Both the position numbers and the translations under genes were made by a program. Positions 35,760-46,560 of a stretch of 64,000 nt of DNA are shown here, in pieces. This stretch comes from Callaeas wilsoni. Its lineage: Eukaryota > Chordata > Aves > Passeriformes > Callaeidae. Position 1 is the stretch's first letter; each line of letters begins with the position of its first letter. The notes beneath the pieces are model-generated. The model did no database searches, had not been told where the DNA came from, and was given only the letters and a program-made list of their open reading frames with translations. Where the stretch lies: assembly GCA_013398955.1 (NCBI GenBank), contig VWPU01017866.1, positions 1 to 64,000 of the forward strand, read 5' to 3'.

Positions 35760-37239
35760 CTACGAAAAGAGAAAGGAGACACTGTGAAACCTGCCCCTTT
35801 CAGAGCTGTGCACACAAAACAGGAGCCCCCCTGGGCAAAGCTCCTGCTGCCCCCTCTGCCACGAGATGATGGAGAGGGGCTGCCCAGGGAAAACAGCACA
35901 TGGGGAAGGAGCACGGAGTCAGAAACACCCACGTGGGGAACAGAGGGAGCCTCTGCCTCTGGAGGCTCCCCATGACCAGATTTGATGGTTCCATGGCAGC
36001 CCTACCCACGCAGGCAGGACCCCTGTGTCTCCTGTCCCTGCAGAGGCTGGCTGAGCTCTCCAGGCTCTCCCACCACGCAGGAGCTCGAGCTCTTCAGAGA
36101 CTTTTCCCCCGCTCCTTGCCGTTGCTGCTGCAGATTACCAGCACCTACACAACCTGTGCTGCCACGGGCGTGCTGCCAATCCCACGGCCCCAGCAGCCCC
36201 AGCCAGAATGTTTTACTGCAGATGGAGCAGAGGCAGGTCACAGGGAGCAGTCCCCTGTGCCCCAGATGCTCCATCCCTGCTGCAAAGACCTTGTTCAGCA
36301 CAACATCAGCGTCAGCAGAGCCATGGCCACTGAGAGGGGCTGCAAGAAAAACCTGCATGTGTAAGGGGTGAGAAGGGGAGGGACAGCAATTCTTCAGGAT
36401 GCAAGAAGAAAAGTGGAAGAATATAGGCATTTTAAATGGTTTTATGCCAGCAGTGTCAGGCTGGCCAGCAGCCTTTCCTGTCCGGAGCCTGGCTCTGCAT
36501 GTGCGTGTTTCAGAGTGGTGATTTTTACCATGCACCTGGAACATCAGACAGACAGGGAGACACTTCTTATCAATCTCTGCCAGGCTTTATATTAAACCTG
36601 ACAAGAAAGGATTAGCAGGCTTGTAATTTTTCTTTCAGCTGACAGCTCCGCACTCTTCTAACTCCCTTTTTCTTTCTCAGTGTTAACCTTAAAAAAGGAA
36701 AGAGCAACTTGCTGCTTTTGCCTTAAGAATATTGGTACCATTGGTTTCGCCTTGTCTGAGATGTGTTACAGATAGAGAATTTTCTCTTTCTAATACACAC
36801 AAACCATCTTCTAATTGCCTTGTGCATTCTGATCTTGCGATATGGCAGAGCTCTCAAAGGTGGAGGGACTGGATGTGTTTCATCAGAGCAATCACTGTTT
36901 TACAGACCTTTGCATGCCTCCTCTGGTCCTTCATGCCAAGCTAAGTTGTCGTGGGTTGGTAGTATTTAAAGACTATTTTCACCAAAAGGGATCTTCTATG
37001 AAATAATAAAAAGCACAGCGATCATCAGGAATATGCTCCTGCGGTAGGAAGCTCTCAGGGCTCTCACATTCCTCATGGGAATGAGAAGCTAAATTGTCCT
37101 TAATCAAAAGGGTCCCAACATGGGTAGGAACGGAACAGCTCAGGGTAACAGGAATTAGCAAGCAAAGCTCACAGTGGCTGAAAGGCAAGCCCAGGGCTGT
37201 GGGTGGGTAACAGGGCAGGTCTGCTCCCAGGCACACCAG

Positions 37240-37425
37240 ATGTTCCAGCTGTTGCCCACAGAAGCTGTGGCTGCCCCATCCCTGGAAGTGTCCAAGCCCG
37301 GGCTGGACAGGGCTTGGAGCAACCTGGGACAGTGGAAGGTGTCTCTGCTCACGGCAGGGGGTAGGAATGAGATGAGTTTTAAGTTTTTTTAAGGTCGATC
37401 CAACCCAAACCATTCCATGATTCTA
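37240..37425 (+). mobile_element. CR1 LINE 3' fragment
   Basis: CR1 3' landmarks appear in order: GAAGCTGTGGCTGCCCCATC, CTGGAAGTGTCCAAG, GGCTGGACAGGGCTTGGAGC, then a degraded end AACCCAAACCATTCCATGATTC. Confidence 0.93.
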
Positions 37426-40400
37426 ATGGGACAGCACAAAAGCACTGGGTCAGCTGCAGGCAATCGCTGCAGGCTGTGCGCTGACGTCCCTCACTGCTTC
37501 CCAGGTCACTGTGCTTTGGCACAGACAGAGACTTCTGACCAGAAATTATCTCAGCTTCCACCAGATTTCAGGACTTCTGTGAAAATCCAAGGTGTCATGG
37601 GTTTTGTGACACACATATCCCTGATCCTTGCCTGGAAATGGGTTGCCCAGAAGAGCTGGAAGGCAGTGAAGGGAGAGGAGAGCTGGTCTCTTCTCAGAAC
37701 ACTGCACGGAGAGCCAGGAAAGTAAACAGGACCTTGCTTTTATAGAGGTCATTTTGGGGAATCGAAAAATAGACTCTCAAATATTTATTCTGTCTGAATG
37801 TGTGTATCAGTTGGCTCCTATTGTACCCCGAGGTCACCCTGTCCCATGCCAGCATTATCCATACACCTCAAACACAGGGAAGGTCCTGACCTCGGCATGG
37901 CTGCATCTCCTTCACTGTATTTCCAGTCTGGTGGTCTGCAGGATTGGGAAGCAGGCAGCATGTCCTGGGAGAAAGGGGTGTCAGCCCTGCCCCTCTCCAC
38001 CAAAATGCTGGCGAGAGCAGGGCAAACCCCAGAAACCTGGAGCCTGTGGAAGCAGAGGGCCAAGAACCAGCAAGGAACTTTCCCATGATCTCCCCACCAA
38101 CATGAATCGCATCTCACCTAAAACTCTGCACGTGCCACCAGTGATGATTCCAGGACATTCCTAAGCAGGCAGATCCAAAAAAACCAAAGAGCTGACATTC
38201 ACACACTGCATGCCACCCCTCCAGCAGAGAGTCCTGCCCAGAGAAAGGGAGGAGAACATCTTTCCACCCCAGTCCACATGTTTTTGGTGTCTCACTACAG
38301 GAGGGAAAGAGACAGTGTATTCAGCTCCAGGCCACACTTCATGGGCTCCATGGACTGCAATTCCCCAGCTGAATCAGACAGAGCAGTGAAAGGCGAATCC
38401 AACCCAGAAACATTCTGGACTGTGTCTGGGAAAAGGGCTGTGCACAAAGAGGCAGAGCTGTGCTCCCTGACACCCAGCACATCTGCCCTTTCTGCTGCAC
38501 TGCAGCAGGGCTTGTGCTTGGACAGCAGCGTGGGAAGAGCAGGCAGAGCCCCAAGCCTGGGAAACAGCATCCAGAGCCTTGCTCTGGGCAAAAGGGAAGC
38601 CTGGCCTTGGTCTCTGGGAAGAGCTGCTCTGGGCTGGAAAGCCTCACTTCATAATTCCTGCATCTTTCAGAAAAACTCAGAAATCTTTTTTTACAGCCAT
38701 TCACTGCTGATGACTCTGCTTAATTCCAGCCAAAGACTTTCCTCTGGTTTTTACTCGTATTGTTTAAACTGCAGCTCTTATTCATAGTCTGAACTTCTCT
38801 AACTTTGGCTTCCAGCCAAGAGATCTCTGCCTTTCTCTGGTAATTTTGAATCCCATCTAGCAACCAGAAACCTCTTCCCTTTTTAGGTACTTGTAAACTA
38901 TGACTGAATCACCTTTCAACCTTCTCCAGCAGTAAACTAAAGTAGCTCGAGAGACCAGAGCAGCATACGGAGTGCTAATACTGGAGTATGTCAAAGTTTT
39001 ACATTTTGGTACATTTTCAGCTTTTGACCCATTTCCCATCTCTGCCCTGTCCAAATCACAGAGTTGCAGCTCAGAAAACCACGAGTTTAGTTCAAAAAAC
39101 TCAGAGGATTTTAAGTGCCCCCCTTCTTAGTGCTCTGAGCATTTGGTGTCATTTTAATCTCCTCCTTATTTGATACTTTTTCCAGCACGCTGGGAAAACA
39201 AAGTCACTAGCTTCAGACAGATCAAAATAGCACACTATCCCAGGCAAACAGCTTTAGATGTATACCAGGTGGGGTCCATGTCTAATTCCTTATGTTTCCA
39301 TCAATTCCCAGCTTCCCAGCCTCCTCCACACAGGTGGGGCCAGTACAGCTTCTGTCAGAGCCAAAACGCGGGCCCAGGGTCACCCAAGTCACCCATCACC
39401 CTGGAGCAGGCTTAGCTGGAGCTGCAGTTTCAGCTCCTCACCGTCGGGTTCCCATGGAACAGCCCTGCCAGCTGTGGTCTCCTCCACAGCTGGACTGGCA
39501 ACACCCCCAGCTTGGCCCTCACTGCTGCCAAGTTCACCAAAACTGGGAGAAGGGGTTTTGGCTCTGCTTGTCAGACTGAAGCTACAGCTTAGGATCTGTA
39601 TCTCTGGTTACCTTGCAATTCTGTCAATCCCTCCTCCATCCAAATTCCTGTCTCCTCTCCGTGGCGTGAAGTACCACCAGCCTCACAATGCCTGAGGTGT
39701 TGGACAGAAGAGCCAGATGTATTTCCAGGCAATTTTTCTAAGCAACAATCACATCAAGGTTATGTCGTGCGGCAAAAAGGAAGTTTAATCCTGGTAAGGC
39801 TGACACCAACAATAAATACAAACTTTCTACAGATTTTTGCTCACTCCAAGGTCAGATGAAACCCAAGCAACCATTAGATCCCATCCTACACTAGTTGTGT
39901 GAGCTGTAAAAGTTAACCCTGAAACATGCCGGAGCCAGGATCGACAAATGCACACAATTTCCTAACTTGTTTTAAGAGCCATGTTTGACAAAAAGACCTT
40001 TGTGGAGAGGTTTGTCCTGTGACGGCAGTCCTAGCATCTGCTGCCTTCTCACACAGAGGAGAGGGTTACAAAAGTCTGAAACTCTGAGCTCTAAACTACA
40101 CGGTATGTGTTGTTTCAACATCCGCCATAAAAGGACTTACATGTACACACTGCTTTATTTAATTCACTTCTGATTACACTTGATATAACACTGAAGTACC
40201 TTGATGGTAACAACACCTCTTTTACTTCTGGTACCTGCAGTATGCCTGCAAGCACCTCAGAGCCTCAACTCAAAACATCATTAATCACCCACGGGCAGAG
40301 TGCCCAAACAGAGTCCAACAATGGAGTGGTGACAAAACCACATCCCACCCACAGAGCATCCCACATAAACAAGCCCTCGGCAGCAAAGAGCAGGAGCAGT

Positions 40401-41106
40401 CATCCTGGGAAAGGTGCTCCATGAGCTCTGTAACAGCCAGCAATGCCAGCCACAGACGCTGCTTCCCGAGCCGTGGGAATCCCCCGTACAGACACACCTG
40501 GGATCTCCGGACAACTGATGTCATGAGGAGATGGGACTTCTCTCTCCAAGGGCTGCAGTGTGAGGTACTGGAGGCTCCCCCACACTGCCTGGTGCAGGAA
40601 GGCTGGAAAAGTGGTTAGGTAGGTGGATCTGGAGACCTGGGAGGACAGGATCCTTCTGTGTCTCTGAGCAGCCAAGGAAGAAGGCAACTGACCTCGAATT
40701 CCCTTGGGCATGGAAAAGGGAAGCTGAAAAATGCTTCCTCACAGGAATGGGGGAGATGCAAGGAGAGTTAAGACCTACAAACTCACAGGTGATCCCTGGC
40801 GTGCCTGTATCCCAGCGATGGCTTTCCGCACGCGGCCCCCACCCGACCGTCCTCAGGTCAGGACACCCCTCCTCTGCCAGAAGGGGGAGGGAAGGAAGGT
40901 GCACAGGTGATCTCTTGGAAAGGAGCTGTGTTTCTCAGCCTGCCCAAGCCATTGGTCTCAGGACAGTCCTTCCACATCGATGCCAGGGCTTCCACTGGGC
41001 TGTTGTGCTGGGGCAGAGAAGCTGCAGGTCCAGCAGTGGCTCCGTGGGTCTGAGCTCCCAGCTCTCACCAGAGAAACCCAGACACCCAAAGGATGCTCCA
41101 GGCATA

Positions 41107-41310
41107 GTCCTCGAGGCTTCCAGGCCTCACTGAAGGACAAGATCTGGAGGCATGATACCTGCCCAAGCCAGGTCTCAAAGGCTGCTGTTCCCTTAGCCCC
41201 TTCTGGAGAGTCCCCAGCACTTTGNCAGTCCTTGAGGCTTCCAGGCCTCACTGAAAGACAAGATCTGGAGGCTGTTCCCTAAGCCCTTTCTGGAGAGTCC
41301 CCAGCACTTT
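41107..41310. repeat. Tandem duplication with an ambiguous base at the junction
   Basis: Copy 1 (about 41107-41224) and copy 2 (about 41226-41310) share CGAGGCTTCCAGGCCTCACT/TGAGGCTTCCAGGCCTCACT, ACAAGATCTGGAGGC and TCTGGAGAGTCCCCAGCACT. Copy 1 has an extra segment of roughly 35 nt (about 41146-41186) missing from copy 2. The only N in the window, at 41225, falls at the boundary of the two copies. This suggests a polymorphic or hard-to-assemble site. Confidence 0.88.
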
Positions 41311-42501
41311 GCTGTTCAAAGTCCCACTACCTGCACAGGCCAGCCCTTTTACACAGGGTGCCTCCGATGGGAGTATTCCAACATTCTCTGAGACTGAGAA
41401 TTCCAGAATTCATCTTTCCATAGGAAATGTTTTGCAGCCTCAACTTGCTCCAAATTCAATCACAAACATTTGCAAAGATAGCAGCTCCTAACTGAAAGGA
41501 ATTTTTCCCATTTCTGTCATCTCTACCGCAAAGTAAGGACATGTGTTCCTGGCACATCACCATGCAGGTTGGGACACCAGATACCTCTTGGGGGTCAGCA
41601 CGCTCCCCACTGTGATACACCTCACTTCTTGGCTGATGCAGTCCCACAGGCTCCACTGTTTTAATCAGAGGTGATGCTCCTTTGCTTTGGGTTTAATTTG
41701 GCCTTTATTTGACAAGGAGACAAACCTGAAGCTCAGCAGCAGCTCCTGACCCCTTGGACTTCGTTTCAATACTGGCTGGAAATGCCAACCTGTCAAAGAA
41801 GGGACCTCCTCTGAGGAAAGCTCCCTCCTGCTAGAAGGAATGGAAACATGGGATCTGCTTGAAAAAAGCCTCACAACACGCTCAGTGTTTCTCCTCCTTT
41901 TTTCTAGGTTTTTATGGAGAGGGCAAAAGGCGGTGCCTGCTGTGCACCCAGGCAGGCTGTGGTGTCTGCAGCCAGGACTCTGAGGGGAGTCAGCTCCTTG
42001 GTGGCAGTGTCAGAAGGACTCCTCGGAGTCTGTGACCCTCCAACACCCCTGGAGGTAACAGGGCTGGATTTGAGTGAAGCTGTGGAACAACCCTGGCTTT
42101 ATTGCATGGATGGACACAACGTCCACAGACCACACACAGCCCAGAGCCTGCGGGACAGAACCTTGGTGTCACACTGACACATCGCCCCGTACCAGCCTCT
42201 ACTCCCAGTGGGTAATTACAGGCTCCAAATCCTGAATATTAAACATAATATAATATCTGTAATATGCTTTATACTTCAGGCAACTTATGTTCCAGTTTAT
42301 GCCAAAGGATGGTCAGACATTCTCATGGCAGTCTTTGCAGCCACTGTCTCAGATCTTGGTGTGCCAGCCAGAGGTACGTGACAGGTAAACAACAATGACA
42401 AATTTAAATTTCCAAGGGGCAGCATTTTGCTGTGAGCACTATTTGACCTTTTAATTAACAAATAGCCATGTTTCTCCATGAGCGGTGATCACAGCGCCAT
42501 G

Positions 42502-42705
42502 GAACCATAGAATGGTTTGGGTTGGAAAGGACCTTAAATCCCATCTCGTTCTGCCCCCTGACATGGGCAGGGATGCCTTCCACTATCCCAGATTGCTCCA
42601 AGCCCTGTCCAACCTGGCCTGGAACATTTCCAGGGATGGAGCAGCCACAGCTTCTCTGGACAACCTGTGCCAGGGCCTCTCGACCCCCAGAGGGCAGGAA
42701 CTGCA
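42502..42705 (-). mobile_element. CR1 LINE 3' fragment
   Basis: The plus strand begins CCATAGAATGGTTTGGGTTGG and AAAGGACCTTAAAT, the reverse complement of a CR1 3' end, then GGGATGCCTTCCACTATCCC, TTCCAGGGATGGAGCAGCCA and CACAGCTTCTCTGGACAACC. The element therefore lies on the minus strand, co-oriented with NRG2. Confidence 0.95.
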
Positions 42706-43257
42706 GCGTAGGAGCCAGCACTAGACCACATGGCTCACCTGAGACATTTACACCTCACCTCCACCATCCGAGGGTCTACCTGTGCAGTGACTGCAGAGAA
42801 CAGCAAGGGTTAATAACCCAAAGCTCTCCAAGGACATGGGAGATGTCCTTGCTGCCATGCCTCTCCCACAGAGTTATGCCAGCAGGAATCAGAGGCTCAT
42901 CTCTGTGTTCCTGGGAGACGTCCCACTTTGGGAGCTGGTGTCACAGGTGTGACAACGCAGGAGCCACTCCTCCAGGTCCTAGAGGGTCTGCTGAGGACAC
43001 CCACCCAGCTGACTCACACAGAACAGACATTGATGGAAAGTTCACAGATGACTGGAAGTGTGAAGATGCTGAAAAGCCTGAGATCTGTGGATTTGGGGTT
43101 GGAATTAAGCACGGAAACCACTTTGCTGGAGCCAGAACAAACGTATTATTCCTCCCTACACGTCCCATACCTTCCCTTAAAAGACAGGTTTCTTTTTCCT
43201 TAACTTAGTTCCTCTCTCAGGGAGGAGAAATGACTACAACACCAATCTACAGCACTA

Positions 43258-43275
43258 TTTAAAAAGCTTTTTAAA
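43258..43275. repeat. Perfect 18-bp palindrome
   Basis: TTTAAAAAGCTTTTTAAA is its own reverse complement. It is followed by an A-rich run. It could extrude as a cruciform, but AT-rich palindromes arise by chance. Confidence 0.85.
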
Positions 43276-43414
43276 AAAAAATTGTATTTAAATTGTAGGT
43301 TACAACTATCTGTTTTCATGACCGTTCCCACCACCAAAGAAAATTGACTGGAAAGTTATAAGCAGATTTGTTGATTTAGGTTTCCTCTCTATAGGATCCC
43401 TCTGGCAGCTCAAA

Positions 43415-43458
43415 CCATGGGATCTTAGAGGTCTTTTCCAACCTTAATGATTCTATGA
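43415..43458 (+). mobile_element. Short CR1 3'-end remnant
   Basis: Only the terminal motif is left: GATCTTAGAGGTCTTTTCC, AACCTTAATGATTCTATG. This is the typical CR1 3' terminus. Confidence 0.85.
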
Positions 43459-44161
43459 AAAGGTGCCACAAAGCCAGAAATTTCACCCTTCTCTTACAAA
43501 TCCTGGCTCCTCTTACATTTAAGAGAAACTGATAAATTCCTCCTCCTCTGTCTTTCCCACACTTAAAAATCCAGTTATTCTTCTTTCCAGTGAAAGTTTT
43601 GAAATTGGTGTATGATTTGGTCCAGAGCCCGAGGCTGAAATCTCAGCTCCATTGAAACCAATGAGCATCTGGCCACTGGGCAAGGATGTCTTCCCAATAC
43701 CCAAATTGTTACGACAACTGGGCTGTGCTTTTGTCACAATGCTGGAGGTGACAAACGCACGTGGCTACACAAACCCTCACCTGAAGAGCACAACAGCTCC
43801 AAGAAATGCACATGCAAATATCCAATATTAAAATCCAGGGGCTGAAGGGCTTGGATTTGCCAAACCTAGTACTCTATGAACGCTAGCTGGTTTGCAAACA
43901 ATGTAATTGGAGTAGAATTGCTATTGTGTTTGTTTGTTTTGAATATTTTTGGCCAGGAAGTTGTCCTGGAGGTATAGTTGAGCATAAGTGGTCTGGTGGA
44001 AAAATGTCATTCATTCTGTTCCTATTAAGACCAAAAACAATAGCCACACAAAGACAGCAGCGACAATTTCTGCTCTTCATGCCTTTAACAATGTGTTTTC
44101 AACCCTAAAGGCAACATCTTGTTTGTACCCAATTGATTCTGGGATCATATTTTATATAATC

Positions 44162-44189
44162 AAACATATCTTTGAACAAAGATATGTTT
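44162..44189. repeat. Perfect hairpin, 12-bp stem and 4-nt loop
   Basis: AAACATATCTTT (44162-44173) and AAAGATATGTTT (44178-44189) are exact reverse complements around GAAC. There are no other repeat signatures around it. Confidence 0.9.
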
Positions 44190-44444
44190 TATGAACTGCT
44201 CAATTTCCAGATGACCTTGGAAACAGCAATTCATAAAATATAGCTTTATCTCTATCTTCACAATCAGCTAGAAAAATTGCCCACCCATGCTCTGTGGACT
44301 GCCAATCCAGACCCAGCCAACAAAGAAATTACCCCAAGCATCCAAAACTTTAAAATACATTAATCCTTTGTTCCAGTCACTGAGCACTAAGCACAAATTA
44401 CTTGCCCTAGAACCCTGGTAAAGACCCGGGTGGCATCCATCATC

Positions 44445-44473
44445 TTTCAATCACCAAAGGAAAGTGATTGAAA
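44445..44473. repeat. Inverted repeat, 10-bp arms and 9-nt loop
   Basis: TTTCAATCAC (44445-44454) and GTGATTGAAA (44464-44473) are exact reverse complements. This is the second perfect hairpin within 300 bp. Confidence 0.85.
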
Positions 44474-44829
44474 AACTCACCCCAGGAGACAAAACAATCT
44501 AGGTTAGCAGAAAAAAACCCCTCTTTTCATTAAATGTTTATTATGAAATCTGTACATGAAACCATATATAGACCCCTTACATCATGGCAAAGCTAAAGGC
44601 TAAAAGCTTTCAGATTACAGGGAAGAATTTGCAGATGCAAATGACCATTAGTGGAATATCATTGAAAAACACCCCACTGGATGTTTTACAGCTTTATGAA
44701 TCACGGGAATGTTGTTTTAAAACATAGGGGAGAACAGCTCAGTTAAAGGGGAGCTGAAATTCCTCTAACAGGGACTGCCTGCACCACCTGGGCTCTTCCA
44801 GGGATGGGAAGACAGCAGATAGACCATCA

Positions 44830-45065
44830 CAGACTGGTGGGAGCACTGCAGGGAGAAATTCTTCCCTGTGAGGGTGGGGAGGACCTCGCATAGGTTGCTC
44901 AGAGAAGCTGTGGCTGCTCCATCCCTGGCAGTGGCCAAGGCCAGGCTGGACAGGGCTTGGAGCACCCTGGGATAGTGGAAGGGGTCCCTGCCCATGGCAT
45001 GGGGTTGGAATGAGACAGTCTTTAAGGTTCCTCCCAATCCAAATCATTCTGGGATTCTGTGATGG
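44830..45065 (+). mobile_element. CR1 LINE 3' fragment
   Basis: CR1 landmarks on the plus strand: TTCTTCCCTGTGAGGGTGGG, GAAGCTGTGGCTGCTCCATC, GGCTGGACAGGGCTTGGAGC, then CAATCCAAATCATTCTGGGA and TTCTGTGATGG at the 3' end. Confidence 0.94.
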
Positions 45066-46239
45066 TTTTATGACTCAGGTAAACCTGCAAAAATGGCACC
45101 CACTGCAACGTGTGGGGACAGCACAGCCCCAAACCCAGGCACCACATCCTTCAGGTACATCAGGACATGAGCCACTGCAAACAGGGGAATGTGACCAGAT
45201 CTCTGAGTCAGGTGCCAGTTTGCCACACAATCCTGTCCCTCCCTGCCCAGCCCTGTCCTGTGCCCACCACAGCCCAAGCGAGCGGCCAGGGCTGCTCTCA
45301 GCCTCAGGCAGCACAGCACTTCTGGAGAGCTCTTTCCTCCTGTCTCCACATATTGTATTTAAATAGAATGAGGACCCCAGGGGGGGTTAACTAATGAGGT
45401 GTGAGATCTGAGGTCGGGAAGAGGAGGAACCACAGAACACCTCACTGCAGGGGAACTGGTCGCCCAGCCCACACCAGCACCATCCCAGCAGAGAATCCAC
45501 CTCCTTCCCTGCCCCGGCAGACTCAGCTGTGAGAGGCAGCTTTAAAGAGTGTTTTTAAACACGCTTAACTTCAGCAAGTAGGGAAAAATAAGAGAAACTT
45601 GGGATCAGTTACAAGATGTTAATCCAGGGCAGGCAGAGGTCAAGTGAAGGTCAGATGTGACAGCCCAGCTGGCTAAAGTTTTTTGGTATTTCAGCTTCCC
45701 AGGAAGTCCTGGGCCAGAGAACATCCTGATGTTTTGCACACAACCAGGTGAAACACCACACAAAGCAGGGATTCACAGAAGAAAGCACTTTAATATCTGG
45801 ATAAATAAATTCAGTGAGAAGCCTCTAATACTGAGGTGGAGATGTTCAATTCTTAACCTATAAAATAATATTCTCTAGCATTCCGTGACAAAAGCCAACC
45901 ACTTGCAGTCTTAATTACAATATATTTTTTCCATGTCTCTGCCTACTTTGAAAGTTCACCATTGTCTCTGGTGAGAGACAAATCCACCAGAGGGTATTTC
46001 CAAAACAGAAAGCCCTGTTTTTATCGGGATCTCCCCACAAGAGACCCCAGGGCTTGCATTAGAGACTTGTTTGTTCTCTGTAATATTATATTAGAAAGAT
46101 TAAAAGTTTTGCTGTTAGCTGAAGAAAGGCTTTAAAGCACTGGTACCAGAAGTGACCGCGGGTCTGGTTTTTATCCAAACACAGGCAAGAAACTAAAGAT
46201 CATCCCTGAGACAGCTTTTCCACGGCAGCCAGATTCATA

Positions 46240-46560
46240 GGAGCCCAAACCCCATCGAGCGTGGATGGAATTACCACCCCGCGCTACAACATCGTCCCAA
46301 CGCCCCGGACACCCCTGGGTCCGCTCCGCGGCATCTGATCCCTCCCCGGGGGCCGAGCCCTCCGTGGAACCCAGCGCAGGAGAGAACACAGAGATCCCCC
46401 GGCCCAGGCAGCGCCCGGGCCCTGCGGAGAAGGGCCACCCTCGTCCGTGGGCTGCAGGGAAGCGGCGAGCTGTAAATTCCGACTGGGACTCTGGGCACTG
46501 CCCAGTGGAGACACTAACACAGCGTGTCTCCTGCCTTGTCCAGAGTGCGGCTTCCCAGCA
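46240..46560. promoter_or_regulatory. Intragenic CpG-dense island
   Basis: I count roughly two dozen CpG sites in the 250 nt from 46255 to 46500 (CCCGCGC, CCGCTCCGCGG, CCCCGGGG, GCGCCCGGGC, AGCGGCGAGC), while neighbouring kilobases are CpG-poor. Density and length are in the range of a promoter CpG island. Overlapping open frames on both strands (minus 46171-46629, plus 46265-46573) show no recognised domain and may only reflect the lack of AT-rich stops. It could be an alternative NRG2 promoter, the start of an intronic or antisense transcript, or a GC-rich relic. The NRG1 gene is known to use several internal promoters, which makes the first reading plausible. Confidence 0.5.
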
